Source: Bacillus sp. CH140a_4T (GTDB taxonomy: Bacteria; Bacillota; Bacilli; Bacillales; Bacillaceae_G). From it: a DNA stretch of 64,000 nt. The first letter of the stretch is position 1. The number at the start of each line of letters is the position of its first letter. Positions 16,512 to 26,367 of the stretch are shown piece after piece. The translations under genes were made by a program, and so were the position numbers. The stretch is from contig NZ_WBPF01000022.1 of assembly GCF_008923725.1 (NCBI RefSeq), positions 98,913 through 162,912 on the forward strand, read 5' to 3'. The notes under the pieces are model-generated. The model worked only from the letters and a program-made list of their open reading frames with translations. It was not told the DNA's origin and ran no database searches.

Positions 16512-17934
16512 CACAGACAACATCACCAAAAATATTTTCATCAAAACCTTATTATTTTGTATTCTTTTATCACTTTGTCTTTATCAAATTATTTATTTTC
16601 TAGCTTCAAACTACGATAAAGAACGTTTTGCAAAAGAAAATGGAGCGCAATCTACAGAACAAGCGAATTCAAATAAACAAAACGACCAAAGTAAAACGAA
16701 TCAAAATAAAGCTGTATCACAGGGAGACATTTTTAATTTCCAATCTTCGGTTATAGATTATAAATCACTCTCTACAGCTATCAATCACCTTTTGCAGCCT
16801 AGCCAAACTGCAAAAGCAAAAGAACATACACAAAATATCACGGGGAAAGATAGCACTTCTGCTCCACTTACAGAAACGGAAAAGCAAGTCGCTACTAATA
16901 ATGATGCCTTACATAAACAAAATGCAGCAAGTAAAACAAATGATGCACAAGATAATCCAAAATTAACAGCTGCACTGCAGCAATTAGCTCCACATATTGG
17001 CGTGACAATGCTTGCATTATCTCTGCTCGGATCTTTAATTTATGCAAAACTAATTGTTAAACCTTTTCAATATATGAGTGATGCTTTAAAAGATATTATG
17101 AATCTTGATTTCTCAGATAAAAAACTACTTAACAAAAATACAGATCAAACAGATTTTAATTTACAAGTAGCTGCTTCACAGGTCCCAAGTATAGTGAAGA
17201 ATTTACATGCGAGCAATCAAGATTTAAGAAATGAACTCAAAAAGGAACAACAATTAGAACAATCTCGTAAAGAATTTATGTCTATGGTTTCCCATGAATT
17301 AAAAACACCAATCGCAGCCGTTATGGGGCAACTAGATGGCATGATTCACGGAATTGGAGCTTATAAAGATAGAGATAAATATTTAAAACGTTCCTATGAA
17401 ATGATGCAAGACATTAACATATTAACGGAAAAAATGTCGGAATTATCCAAAATACAAAATCCTCAATTTAAACCTGATTTAAAAGTTATCTCATTAACTA
17501 ATATCATTGAGGATGTTATGAAAAAAGTAGATTATTTCGTATCTGTAAAACAATTAAATGTTCAATCTAACATTAAACAAGATGTACAGGTTTTAGCTGA
17601 TCCTAAATTTATTCAAACTGCCATTTTTAACATTATTTCAAATGCAATTCATTATACAATTGACCATCAACATGTATATATAAAGCTTTACGAAAAGCCA
17701 AACGGTTATGCATTAGAAGTATTAAATACAGGTTCCCAAATAGATGAAGATAAACTTGCCCATTTATTTGAACCATTCTATCGCGCAAACCCTGACAAAC
17801 ATGGCTTAGTACAAGGTAGTGGTCTTGGGTTATACATTGTAAAACAAATACTAGATAAGCATCAATTTCCTTATGGTATACAAAACACACCTCAAGGTGT
17901 AAAATGTTCTATTGTATTCCCAAAAGCAATGTAA
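16489..17934 (+). CDS. Sensor histidine kinase
   Basis: 481 aa with a TTG start inside the regulator gene (GGTG seven bases upstream). TM1 spans residues 17-40 and TM2 about 170-190. They flank an extracytoplasmic region rich in Gln, Asn, Lys and Ser with no recognised sensor fold. A HAMP-like linker follows, then HisKA with His269 in MVSHELKTPI, and HATPase_c with NIISNAIHYT and GSGLGLYIV. It pairs with the regulator upstream. The low-complexity external domain is unusual. Confidence 0.92.
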   Translation: MATKSNRSTDNITKNIFIKTLLFCILLSLCLYQIIYFLASNYDKERFAKENGAQSTEQANSNKQNDQSKTNQNKAVSQGDIFNFQSSVIDYKSLSTAINHLLQPSQTAKAKEHTQNITGKDSTSAPLTETEKQVATNNDALHKQNAASKTNDAQDNPKLTAALQQLAPHIGVTMLALSLLGSLIYAKLIVKPFQYMSDALKDIMNLDFSDKKLLNKNTDQTDFNLQVAASQVPSIVKNLHASNQDLRNELKKEQQLEQSRKEFMSMVSHELKTPIAAVMGQLDGMIHGIGAYKDRDKYLKRSYEMMQDINILTEKMSELSKIQNPQFKPDLKVISLTNIIEDVMKKVDYFVSVKQLNVQSNIKQDVQVLADPKFIQTAIFNIISNAIHYTIDHQHVYIKLYEKPNGYALEVLNTGSQIDEDKLAHLFEPFYRANPDKHGLVQGSGLGLYIVKQILDKHQFPYGIQNTPQGVKCSIVFPKAM

Positions 17935-18073
17935 AAACATACTACAATTTCATACCCCAAATTCATACTTCGTATGAATGGCGGAATTTTGTAGAGTATA
18001 TGACTCTGTTTCGTTCGCCCGTTATCCTTATTTGGATAGCGGGCGTTTTTTATTATGTAAAAGGAGGATTTTC
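17935..18073 (+). promoter_or_regulatory. Leader/terminator region before the EamA gene
   Basis: ATTCATAC-TTC-GTATGAAT hairpin (17961-17979), then a strong terminator CGCCCGTTATCC...GGATAGCGGGCG plus T run (18016-18050) only about 10 bp before the ribosome-binding site. It may simply end the kinase operon, or it may act as an attenuator for the exporter. Confidence 0.5.
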
Positions 18074-18976
18074 ATGGAGAAATTTAAGTATTCATTACTC
18101 GTTTTATTCGGAGCTTGTAGCTACGGTGTACTTTCAACTATTTTCAAACTCGGATTCATTGATGGATTTTCAGCACATGAACTATTAGGAGGACAATATG
18201 TCTTCGGATGGATCGGGCTTCTTCTGCTCGTTCTTTTCGCTTCACGTCATAAAGTAACAAAAAAGCAATTCTTTTCCTTACTAACAGTCGGCACAACAAT
18301 GAGTATGACTGGTATTTTCTACGCTATCTCTGTAGAAGAACTACCAGCATCTATCGCTGTCGTCCTACTCTTTCAGTTCACATGGATTGGTGTAGTCATT
18401 GAAGCAATTGCAAATCGAACATTACCAAGCCGTGAGAAAATTATATCTATCATTATTTTATTTACTGGTACATTGTTTGCAGGCGGTGTCTTTGAAGGTC
18501 TCGGACAAAGCTTTTCCACGAAGGGTATTATCTTTGGTTTATTAGCCGCTGTCTCTTTTTCATTCTATGTGTTTGCAAGTGGGCGTGTTGCTACAGAAGT
18601 TCCGCCTTATACGAAAAGCTTTCTTATGACAACAAGTGCTACCCTTATCGTATGCCTATTCTTCCCGCCAACCTTTTTAACGGATGGTGCCCTGCAAGCT
18701 GGTCTTTGGAAATACGCTTTCTTCCTCGGATTGTTCGGTGTTGTCGTACCTGTCATTTGTTTTTCAATTGGCGTACCGAAAGTAGGAACAGGACTTAGTA
18801 CAATACTAGGAGCAGCTGAATTACCAACGGCCATTATCGCTTCTATTACACTTGTACATGAAGTCGTAACATTCATGCAGTGGATTGGGATACTCTTTAT
18901 ACTACTTGGAATTTTTACTCCTCAGCTGCTTACGGCTAGGAAAGCAAAGAAACATAGAAGCGTGCATAGTGCATAA
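18074..18976 (+). CDS. EamA/DMT-family transporter
   Basis: 300 aa from ATG 18074, with AAGGAGG upstream. It has ten hydrophobic segments in two EamA repeats (GACSYGVLSTIFKLGF; GLLAAVSFSFYVFASGRVA), typical of drug/metabolite exporters. The substrate is unknown. A terminator hairpin sits directly before its ribosome-binding site. Confidence 0.88.
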   Translation: MEKFKYSLLVLFGACSYGVLSTIFKLGFIDGFSAHELLGGQYVFGWIGLLLLVLFASRHKVTKKQFFSLLTVGTTMSMTGIFYAISVEELPASIAVVLLFQFTWIGVVIEAIANRTLPSREKIISIIILFTGTLFAGGVFEGLGQSFSTKGIIFGLLAAVSFSFYVFASGRVATEVPPYTKSFLMTTSATLIVCLFFPPTFLTDGALQAGLWKYAFFLGLFGVVVPVICFSIGVPKVGTGLSTILGAAELPTAIIASITLVHEVVTFMQWIGILFILLGIFTPQLLTARKAKKHRSVHSA

Positions 18977-18977
18977 C

Positions 18978-19010
18978 AAAAGACCTTTCATGTATTTGAA
19001 AGGTCTTTTT
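18978..19010. terminator. Bidirectional terminator between EamA and metS
   Basis: AAAAGACCTTTCA...TGAAAGGTCTTTT with A and T flanks, between convergent genes. Confidence 0.88.
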
Positions 19011-19017
19011 CTCTATC

Positions 19018-20652
19018 TCACTTTACCGCTCCATATAGCTTTTCTATCTCATGCTCAATTTGTTTTACATCGATTCGTTCAAATAGTGGCTGCACACCAT
19101 CAATTCTATTCGGCAACGTGTTTTGAGGTTCCCAATTTCGTTTCACAATCGATAATGTGTTTCTAACTCTTTCACTTGAAAATGGTAAAAATGGTTCAAG
19201 AAGATTTGCAAAATTAGCGATAAGATACACACAGTTATAAATCGTTTCTTCGCATGAAACTGGATCATCTTCTCGTTGTTTCCAAGGCTGCCTCTCATCA
19301 AAGTATTTATTTGCAAAACGTACTGCATTAAATATTGTTTCTAGAGCCACTTTAAATTTAGTTTGCTCAATTGATTCTCCTACATTTTTATATAATTTTT
19401 CTACTTTATCTTTCAGCTCTACATCAATACTTCCCTTCGGTACAATACCACCATAATATTTTTCAATAAACTTTAATGTCCGGTTCACAAAGTTCCCGTA
19501 TGCACCTAACAATTCACTATTATGACTGTAAATAAATTCCCGCCATGAAAAATCAGTATCACGATTTTCTGGTGCGTTTACTGTTAAAAAGTAACGAATA
19601 GAATCTGGATTGTAGCGTTCTAATATGTCAGGCACCCATACTGCCCAGTTTTTACTTGTAGATAATTTTCTTTTTTCAACTGTTAAATATTCATTTGAAA
19701 CGATATGACGAGGAATTGCTCCTTCTCCTATTCCAAGCAATACCGCTGGCCAAATGATGGAATGAAACGGAATATTATCCTTTCCATGCACATAATATGT
19801 TTTCGCTTCTTTATCCCAAAACTCTTGATCATCTTTCCCTGTTTCTTCAGCCCAATGTTTACTCGCCGAATAATATCCTGTCACTGCTTCAATCCATACG
19901 TAAATTTTCTTATCTTCATACCCTTCTACTGGAATTGGTACCCCAATTGGTAAATCACGTGATACGGCCCTGTCTTGTAATCCTTCCTTTACATATCTCT
20001 CTGTTAGTTGAATCGCATTGTCGCGCCATGCCCCTGTTTGTTTTGCGGTTTCTACAGCCTCTTTAATTTGCTCCTGAAATGTATGCAATGCGAAATAAAA
20101 ATGCTCTGTTTCCTGTACAGACGGTTCACTACCACATAACTTACATTTCTTTTCTAACAAATCGAGTGGATCTAAAATAGCTGAACACGCATCGCATTGA
20201 TCTCCTCTTGCTGCTTCATGGCAATGTGGACAAATGCCTTCTACATAACGATCAGGTAAAAACTGCGTACACGTTTCACAATACGCTTGTTCCACTGTTT
20301 TTTTATAAATATAGCCTTCTTCTAATAAACGTAAAAAGACATTTTGTACAGTTTCATGATGGTGCTCACTATCTGTACGTGTATAGCAATCATAAGTAAA
20401 ACCAAGGCTACGAAAACATCGCTGGAACTCTTCATGATACTTATCAGCAATTTCCTTCGCCGTCACACCTTCTTGTTTTGCCCTAATTGCAATTGGTGTT
20501 CCATTACAATCACTTCCCGAAACATACAACACATTCTCCCCTTTTGCCCGGTAATAACGTGCTAAAATATCTCCAGGTAATAAACTCGCAATATGTCCAA
20601 GATGTAACGAACCATTTGCATACGGCCAAGCGCCTCCAATAAAAATACTCAT
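19018..20652 (-). CDS. metS: Methionyl-tRNA synthetase, second (MetRS2-type) copy
   Basis: 544 aa. HLGH (residues 17-20) is the first class-I signature, and KLSTSKNW replaces KMSKS. It has two CxxC zinc knuckles ([23 protein letters not shown]) and an anticodon-binding helical domain. The C-terminal EMAP-type tRNA-binding domain is absent, making it shorter than the usual Bacillus MetRS. It charges tRNA-Met. B. anthracis is known to carry two MetRS forms, one related to the inhibitor-resistant pneumococcal MetRS2. This copy is under its own T-box with an AUG specifier. Confidence 0.93.
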   Translation of the reverse strand: MSIFIGGAWPYANGSLHLGHIASLLPGDILARYYRAKGENVLYVSGSDCNGTPIAIRAKQEGVTAKEIADKYHEEFQRCFRSLGFTYDCYTRTDSEHHHETVQNVFLRLLEEGYIYKKTVEQAYCETCTQFLPDRYVEGICPHCHEAARGDQCDACSAILDPLDLLEKKCKLCGSEPSVQETEHFYFALHTFQEQIKEAVETAKQTGAWRDNAIQLTERYVKEGLQDRAVSRDLPIGVPIPVEGYEDKKIYVWIEAVTGYYSASKHWAEETGKDDQEFWDKEAKTYYVHGKDNIPFHSIIWPAVLLGIGEGAIPRHIVSNEYLTVEKRKLSTSKNWAVWVPDILERYNPDSIRYFLTVNAPENRDTDFSWREFIYSHNSELLGAYGNFVNRTLKFIEKYYGGIVPKGSIDVELKDKVEKLYKNVGESIEQTKFKVALETIFNAVRFANKYFDERQPWKQREDDPVSCEETIYNCVYLIANFANLLEPFLPFSSERVRNTLSIVKRNWEPQNTLPNRIDGVQPLFERIDVKQIEHEIEKLYGAVK

Positions 20653-20671
20653 CTTACATTCCTCCTTTTAA

Positions 20672-20940
20672 ATATAAAAAAGCCCCGCCCTTATCTTAAA
20701 AAAGATAAGGGCGGGGCTGTATAAACAGTCGCGGTACCACCTTATTTCGCCAATTACTCACATAATTAGCCTTAACAAGTACGGAGCTATATGCTCTTAT
20801 ACTGTGATTTTGATAACGAGTACCAACTCTCGTCGCCGCCTACTATTATCATGTGATAAGTTCAGGACGAAGCTCAAAGGCCATTGTTCAAATGAATATT
20901 CTTGCTTCTTCTCAGCTACCGAAGCTCTCTGGACAGAATG
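20672..20940 (-). promoter_or_regulatory. T-box riboswitch, specifier AUG (Met)
   Basis: Conserved AAGGTGGTACCGCG at 20730-20743, then a very strong terminator (AGCCCCGCCCTTATC / GATAAGGGCGGGGCT, 20677-20719). AGAGAGCTTCGG begins stem I near 20930. The specifier loop reads AAC-AAUG-G-CC, with AUG at 20882-20884. Controls metS. Confidence 0.93.
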
Positions 20941-21085
20941 ATTTCATTCTACTTTTCCTTTTCAACGCTTTTATATATAACACGTATTTTACGACTTAAT
21001 TGCTGAAAAATCAAACTTAAATTCAAAAAAAGGAAATCCCCCTCTCACGCAGAATAACTATACGTTCACAAAAGGAGTGATTCGA

Positions 21086-21904
21086 TTGAATCAAAAACAA
21101 CTAAGCGTACGTAATGAAAAAAGCTGGAATGCAGCTGCGTATGAAGCTTGGACGAATCGCCACGGGGTGCCAGCCGATTATGCGAAAAAGCTTATGGCAG
21201 ATCCCATGCGCGAAGTAGATCACTATTTATCTTACATACAGTCTCCAAAAGGAAAACGTATTATTAATTTACTTGGTTCAAAAGGCAATAAAGCCGTCGC
21301 TCTCGCTCTTTTAGGAGCTGACGTAACAGTTGTTGATATTTCAGCAAGTAATGCAAAATATGCAAATGAACTTGCGGAAGCAGCAGGTGTCTCTATCCAG
21401 TATGTTATTTCTGATGTATTAGATGTAAAGCTCTCCGAATCATTTGATATCGTACTGCTGGAACTTGGTGTACTCCATTACTTTTTAGATTTAAAACCAC
21501 TCTTTCAAAAAATTGCTACCTTACTTAAGCAAGATGGAACGCTTATCCTTCGTGACTATCATCCTGTTTACACGAAATTATTAGGAGTGGACCACCCATC
21601 ATTTCGGGCCAATGGAAATTATTTCGATGAAGAATTAATTGAAGATGATGTTGCTTATAGCATCCTTCTTACAGAAGCGCAGAAAGAAGCGTTACCGAAA
21701 ACAACCATCCGTCGCTGGACACTAGGAGAAATCATTACAACACTTGCGGAAGAACATTTTAAAATTGAAAAACTAGTTGAAGAACACGGGTCTCATCAAA
21801 GGTGGGTCTTCCCTCCTACTGCACCAGAAGGAATGGAAGAACGTGTGCCTGGTTTATATACATTAATTGCGACAGCATGCAAAAAAGGATCCCTTCACGG
21901 ATAG
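21086..21904 (+). CDS. Class I SAM-dependent methyltransferase
   Basis: 272 aa from TTG 21086, with AAAGGAG eight bases upstream (a GTG at 21077 overlaps that site). Motif I is atypical: IINLLGSKGNKAVALALLGADVTVVDIS, with an acidic residue ending beta-2. SFDIVLLELGVLHYF is motif IV, and TLILRDYHP follows. It resembles ubiquinone/menaquinone-type small-molecule methyltransferases; the substrate is unknown. Confidence 0.85.
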   Translation: MNQKQLSVRNEKSWNAAAYEAWTNRHGVPADYAKKLMADPMREVDHYLSYIQSPKGKRIINLLGSKGNKAVALALLGADVTVVDISASNAKYANELAEAAGVSIQYVISDVLDVKLSESFDIVLLELGVLHYFLDLKPLFQKIATLLKQDGTLILRDYHPVYTKLLGVDHPSFRANGNYFDEELIEDDVAYSILLTEAQKEALPKTTIRRWTLGEIITTLAEEHFKIEKLVEEHGSHQRWVFPPTAPEGMEERVPGLYTLIATACKKGSLHG

Positions 21905-21920
21905 GATCCTTTTTGCATGC
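21875..21920 (+). terminator. Terminator overlapping the methyltransferase 3' end
   Basis: GCATGCAAAAAAGGATCC ... GGATCCTTTTTGCATGC: a long stem that includes the last codons and the stop. Confidence 0.85.
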
Positions 21921-22053
21921 TTACGCATATAAGTTGAGGTTGGAGATTACCATAATTCTGTAGAATAGGACACAAGATATTTCAACATTTCGTCTCTGAC
22001 TTACGTCGTCAAAAAGGGGTATGACCAACATAACGAAGAGTAATGTTACAGTT

Positions 22054-22072
22054 GATATTGATAATCGTTATC
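22054..22072 (+). promoter_or_regulatory. Fur box
   Basis: GATATTGATAATCGTTATC matches the consensus GATAATGATAATCATTATC at 17 of 19 positions and sits inside a GTTGATA...TATCAAC dyad. The nearest downstream gene is the chemoreceptor at 22316. The rest of the 21921-22315 gap shows no ORF. Confidence 0.7.
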
Positions 22073-22206
22073 AACTAATTAGAAGTATACATGATGTTAT
22101 TTCAAATTACAATAGCATTTCTCATTTTTATTTATGAATTTTTTGATATACAAATGTATACATTTTAAGAACATTTACTCATATCAATCTGCCATCTTCC
22201 ATTATC

Positions 22207-22215
22207 TGCTATAAT
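22207..22215 (+). promoter_or_regulatory. Extended -10 promoter of the first MCP
   Basis: TGCTATAAT, about 100 bp before the start. The second MCP has the same TCTGCTATAAT sequence at 24080-24090. Confidence 0.55.
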
Positions 22216-22315
22216 TTTCATTGAACAGATTAATAACTTCATAATGATGTTTTTATTAATTCTGCTCTTAATATTTATAAATTATAATAAATAGTTTTTA
22301 AAGGTAGGGGTAACG

Positions 22316-24010
22316 ATGAAATATGTTGGTATTCGAAAAAAACTACTGTTCACACTCTTAAGCATTTCTTCTTTATTTAGCATCGCTCTTATTGTTATTC
22401 TTTCATTCACTATGAGCCAAGCAAGCGAAATTGAAACATTAAAAAATGATGTATCAAAACGAGCAACCATTTTAAAAGAACGTGGTGATTGGTTCCAAGC
22501 ACAAGTTGCTGGTTTACAAGAATACTTACTATCACATGATCAAAAAGGATTGGATAAATTCAACCGAGAAGGAAAAAAACTAGCTGATACTAGAGAAAAA
22601 GTAACAAATGATAAAAAACTCCCAGAAGGAATGAAAGAAGCAATTTTAATGGGGGCAAAGTGGCGAAGCGTCATAGATAATGAAGTACTCCCTCTCGCTC
22701 GTGAAGGAAAATGGGACGAAGCATCCAAAATCGCTTTAGCTCAAACTGATTATGTAAACGACCTTTTAAGTCGCTTTACTAAATATGCAAATGAAGAAAA
22801 TGATAAACGTGACGCATTAATTGCTGAAATCGAGTCTTCTTCATCTCTTATTCAATATATTATTTTCTTCTCCCTCATTACATGTACAGTAACATCCATT
22901 TTATTAGCATGGTGGTTCTCTGGCAAACTCGTTAAACCGATACGACAAATTGATGAGAAATTAAAAGAATTAGCTTCTCAAGATGGCGATTTAACCGCTA
23001 GATTGCACGTAACGAGTAAAGATGAAATTGGGGATATCGCCCATTCCTTTAATCAAATGCTCACTAACTTACAACGTATCATACAACAAGTACAACAAAC
23101 ATCAACAAGTGTAAAAGAAGCGTCTGAAAATGTGTTTATGGAAACAACTGCTTCTATGGAAAACACAGCAAAAACCGAGGAAACTATGAATGCTCTTGAG
23201 CATAATATTCGTTCACAAGTTTCCAGCATCGAAGAAAGTTCAACTGCGATGGATGATATGGCAACGAGTGTTCAGCGTATTGCAGAATCCGCCTCTTCTG
23301 TTGCTAGCTTAGCTGTGACAACTTCAGAAAAAGCAGATAGTGGGAATAAAGTCATTGAGAAATCTATTACACAAATGCATACCATTAACGAAGCTGTTAA
23401 TGCTACATCACAAGTAGTAGAGAGACTCATTACACATACAAATCATATTGATACTGCACTTCAATCTATTTCTAATATTGCGGAACAAACGAATTTACTC
23501 GCTTTAAATGCTTCTATTGAAGCAGCCCGTGCTGGCGAACATGGAAAAGGCTTCGCCGTTGTTGCCGATGAAGTTCGAAAACTTGCGGAACAATCTAAAA
23601 TAGCAGCAACTGATATTAACCATTTACTTCATCACATTCAAGCCGATACAAAAATAGCAAATGAAATGATGGCGCAAGGTCAGTCAGAGGCTTCTGAAGG
23701 AATTACAGTCATTCGTACCGCTGGATCTTCATTCTCAGAAATTGTTAACCACATTAATAAAGTCTCTACACAAATACAAGAAATGTCTGCAACTGCTGAA
23801 GAAATGTCCGCAAGTTCTGAAGAAATGAATGCAGCTTTAAATAACATCGCTTCTATTTCAAATGAGGTTGCCGCCGAAACATCACAAACAGCAAATTCAG
23901 CTGGTGATCAAGTAAACAAAATGAGTGTCGTCGCTAAAAAAGCGTCTGAAATGAAAACGACTGTGCAAGAACTTGAGGTTCTCGTTTCTCATTTCAAAAC
24001 ACATGCTTAA
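22316..24010 (+). CDS. Methyl-accepting chemotaxis protein
   Basis: 564 aa. TM1 is at about residues 10-32. An external four-helix-bundle sensor domain (about 33-175) contains [26 protein letters not shown]2 is at about 178-200, followed by HAMP ([18 protein letters not shown]) and a signalling domain with the hairpin tip [28 protein letters not shown]. It signals to CheA; the ligand is unknown. Close paralogue of the next gene. A Fur box lies about 245 bp upstream. Confidence 0.95.
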   Translation: MKYVGIRKKLLFTLLSISSLFSIALIVILSFTMSQASEIETLKNDVSKRATILKERGDWFQAQVAGLQEYLLSHDQKGLDKFNREGKKLADTREKVTNDKKLPEGMKEAILMGAKWRSVIDNEVLPLAREGKWDEASKIALAQTDYVNDLLSRFTKYANEENDKRDALIAEIESSSSLIQYIIFFSLITCTVTSILLAWWFSGKLVKPIRQIDEKLKELASQDGDLTARLHVTSKDEIGDIAHSFNQMLTNLQRIIQQVQQTSTSVKEASENVFMETTASMENTAKTEETMNALEHNIRSQVSSIEESSTAMDDMATSVQRIAESASSVASLAVTTSEKADSGNKVIEKSITQMHTINEAVNATSQVVERLITHTNHIDTALQSISNIAEQTNLLALNASIEAARAGEHGKGFAVVADEVRKLAEQSKIAATDINHLLHHIQADTKIANEMMAQGQSEASEGITVIRTAGSSFSEIVNHINKVSTQIQEMSATAEEMSASSEEMNAALNNIASISNEVAAETSQTANSAGDQVNKMSVVAKKASEMKTTVQELEVLVSHFKTHA

Positions 24011-24016
24011 AGTGAA

Positions 24017-24047
24017 AAAAGAGAGATTTACAAACTCTCCTTTTTTA
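24017..24047 (+). terminator. Terminator of the first MCP
   Basis: GAGAG-ATTTACAAA-CTCTC followed by a T run. Confidence 0.75.
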
Positions 24048-24079
24048 CCTTAAAATATCTCTTTCTATCTCTCATTCCG

Positions 24080-24150
24080 TCTGCTATAATTCCTAAAGGA
24101 AAGAAGAAAGCTTTATTCCAGATGGAGTAAAGCTTTCTTTCAATTTTTTA
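24080..24150 (+). promoter_or_regulatory. Promoter plus attenuator-like hairpin before the second MCP
   Basis: TGCTATAAT (24082-24090) is followed within about 14 bp by a perfect 12-bp stem AAGAAAGCTTTA / TAAAGCTTTCTT (24104-24139) and a T-rich run. A transcript starting here would meet a terminator-like hairpin at once, about 50 nt before the MCP start. Confidence 0.5.
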
Positions 24151-24198
24151 CATTTATTAATTCTAATACTAGGATTTCACAAGGAGGCTTTTTATCAT

Positions 24199-25890
24199 AT
24201 GAATTTTATTAGCATTCGAAAAAAACTAATGTTCATGATGGGAACGATTTGCGCTTTATTTGGCATTGCCTTAGCTTTTATTTTATTTTTTACTATCGAT
24301 CAATCTCGTCAAGCTCAAGCATTACAAAAAGAAATTTCCCCTTTGGCAACAGAATTGAAAGAACGTGGAGATGCTTATCAAGTACAACTTTCTGCTTTAA
24401 GAGGTTATTTATTACAACATGATCAAGTCGAATTAGACAAGTTTAATGAGATGAGTAAACGTCTGGAGGATTCAAAAGATAAACTTCTTTCTAATCCAAA
24501 TGTTTCTCAGTCCATGAAAAATACAATGGAATCAGGATCCACTTGGAGAAAATTTATTGAAGAAAAAGTTTTCCCTCTTGCAAAAGAACAAAAGTGGGAA
24601 GAGGCCCTGCAAGTAGCTTATGCAGAAAATGGTACTGTTTATAAAGTAATTGGTGACTTCACAAATTACAGTAACGAACAAGCTAAGTTACGTGATCAAT
24701 CTATCAAAAAAATTGATCAATCTTCGCTACAAATTGAATATGTTGTCTTCTTATCACTTGTTATTTGTATTATCGTAGCTATCACTGTTGCATGGTGGTT
24801 CTCTGGTAAACTTGTAAAACCAATTCAACAAATTGATAGTAAACTAAAAGAATTATCATCTCAAGAAGGTGACTTAACTGCCCGTCTACAAGTAAATAGT
24901 AATGATGAAATTGGTACGATCGCAACATCATTTAATAAAATGTTAGAAAACCTACAACATATCATTAATCGTGTTCAAAAAACATCTATAGAAGTACAAA
25001 ACGCTTCTGAAAACATGCTAGAAAAGACGAATATATCACGCGAGGCAACAATAAAAGTTCAAAGCACGATGTCCAACTTAAATGAAAGTATTCAATCGCA
25101 AGCCTCTAGCATGGAAGAAAGCTCAACTGCAATGGACGATATGGCAGTAAGTGTTCAGCGCATTGCTGAATCTGCCACATCTGTAACTGAACTAGCTGTA
25201 GCTACATCTGAACAGGCTAACGATGGAAGTACTGTTATTCAAAAATCAGTTTCACAAATGACAACGATACATGAAGCTGTAAATGCTACGTCAGAAGTGG
25301 TCGAACGTCTAATCACACACACGAAATATATTGATACAGCTGTACAATCTATTTCTAATATCGCAGAACAAACAAACTTACTTGCTTTAAATGCATCTAT
25401 TGAAGCAGCTCGTGCTGGTGAACAAGGAAAAGGTTTCGCTGTCGTAGCTGATGAAGTTCGAAAACTTGCTGAACAATCTAAAACTGCTGCAACAGATATT
25501 AACCAATTACTACATCAAATTCAACAAGACACTGAAACTGCGAGCTCTATGATGTCACAAGGTCGTTCTGAGGCATTTGAAGGCATTCATGTCATTCGTG
25601 AAGCTGGCAATTCTTTCACAACAATTGTGGAACAAGTAAATAAAGTATCTACTCAAATGCAAGACATCTCAGCAACTGCTGAAGAAATGGCTGCAAGTGC
25701 TGAAGAAATGAACGCTTCACTGAATAACATCGCTTCTATTTCGACTGAAGTATCTAGTGAAACAGCAGCAACAGCACAATCTGCTAAGAAAAAAGTCATT
25801 ACGATGAATGAGATGACACAAACGGCTAAACAAATGAAACAAACAGTTGAAGAATTAGATCAACTCGTATCACACTTCAAAACTGAATAG
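24199..25890 (+). CDS. Methyl-accepting chemotaxis protein, paralogue
   Basis: 563 aa with the same layout as the gene at 22316: TM1, external helical sensor domain ([24 protein letters not shown]), TM2, HAMP ([18 protein letters not shown]) and MCP signalling domain. The cytosolic halves are nearly identical, while the sensor domains have diverged, consistent with a tandem duplication and ligand change. AAGGAGG is upstream. Confidence 0.95.
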   Translation: MNFISIRKKLMFMMGTICALFGIALAFILFFTIDQSRQAQALQKEISPLATELKERGDAYQVQLSALRGYLLQHDQVELDKFNEMSKRLEDSKDKLLSNPNVSQSMKNTMESGSTWRKFIEEKVFPLAKEQKWEEALQVAYAENGTVYKVIGDFTNYSNEQAKLRDQSIKKIDQSSLQIEYVVFLSLVICIIVAITVAWWFSGKLVKPIQQIDSKLKELSSQEGDLTARLQVNSNDEIGTIATSFNKMLENLQHIINRVQKTSIEVQNASENMLEKTNISREATIKVQSTMSNLNESIQSQASSMEESSTAMDDMAVSVQRIAESATSVTELAVATSEQANDGSTVIQKSVSQMTTIHEAVNATSEVVERLITHTKYIDTAVQSISNIAEQTNLLALNASIEAARAGEQGKGFAVVADEVRKLAEQSKTAATDINQLLHQIQQDTETASSMMSQGRSEAFEGIHVIREAGNSFTTIVEQVNKVSTQMQDISATAEEMAASAEEMNASLNNIASISTEVSSETAATAQSAKKKVITMNEMTQTAKQMKQTVEELDQLVSHFKTE

Positions 25891-25901
25891 CCTTTAAAAA
25901 G

Positions 25902-25930
25902 TATCCCTCTTCCAAAAGGGATATTTTTTT
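25902..25930 (+). terminator. Terminator of the second MCP
   Basis: TATCCCT-CTTCCAAA-AGGGATA followed by a T run. Confidence 0.8.
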
Positions 25931-25963
25931 GAGCTCATTTCCTGCATATTATACATATTTCCG

Positions 25964-25984
25964 TTATAATGAGAATCGATATCA
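25964..25984 (+). promoter_or_regulatory. Promoter and Fur-like dyad of the MIP18-type gene
   Basis: TATAAT (about 25965-25970) runs into TGAGAATCGATATCA, which matches the Fur/PerR-type 7-1-7 pattern TGATAATnATTATCA at 11 of 14 fixed positions. Weak evidence alone. Confidence 0.35.
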
Positions 25985-26007
25985 TTAAAATGCAGGGGGT
26001 GCTACTT

Positions 26008-26325
26008 ATGTCACAAGAAGCATTTGAAAATAAATTATATGCCAATTTAGAAGCTGTTATTGACCCTGAACTAGGTGTTGATATTATCAATCTTGGATTA
26101 GTTTATGACGTTACAGCAGATGAAAATAATAATGCTGTCATTACGATGACGATGACTTCTATCGGCTGTCCAATGGCTGGGCAAATTGTATCAGACGTAA
26201 AAAAAGTATTATCAACGAACGTACCTGAAGTCAATGAAATAGAAGTAAATGTCGTTTGGAATCCACCATGGTCTAAAGAACGTATGTCACGTATGGCGAA
26301 AATCGCATTAGGTATTCGCGACTAA
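26008..26325 (+). CDS. yitW: MIP18/DUF59 family Fe-S cluster assembly factor
   Basis: 105 aa from ATG 26008, with GGGGGTG upstream. Core motifs are DPELGVDIINLGLVYDV and TMTSIGCPMAG, containing the conserved cysteine, and the C-terminus has VVWNPPWSKERMS. It corresponds to B. subtilis YitW and the PaaD/SufT group, which helps mature Fe-S proteins. Monocistronic. Confidence 0.9.
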   Translation: MSQEAFENKLYANLEAVIDPELGVDIINLGLVYDVTADENNNAVITMTMTSIGCPMAGQIVSDVKKVLSTNVPEVNEIEVNVVWNPPWSKERMSRMAKIALGIRD

Positions 26326-26331
26326 ATACAG

Positions 26332-26362
26332 AAAGACCTGACATCCTAGTCAGGTCTTTTTC
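26332..26362. terminator. Bidirectional terminator between yitW and npr
   Basis: AAAGACCTGAC-ATCCTA-GTCAGGTCTTT between convergent genes. Confidence 0.88.
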
Positions 26363-26367
26363 TCTTA

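Noticed and set aside
17935-18073. Purine riboswitch upstream of the EamA gene
   Set aside because: The conserved loop and junction bases of purine aptamers are absent.
19143-20565. Small ORFs inside metS on both strands
   Set aside because: All overlap a clear synthetase frame and have no start signals.
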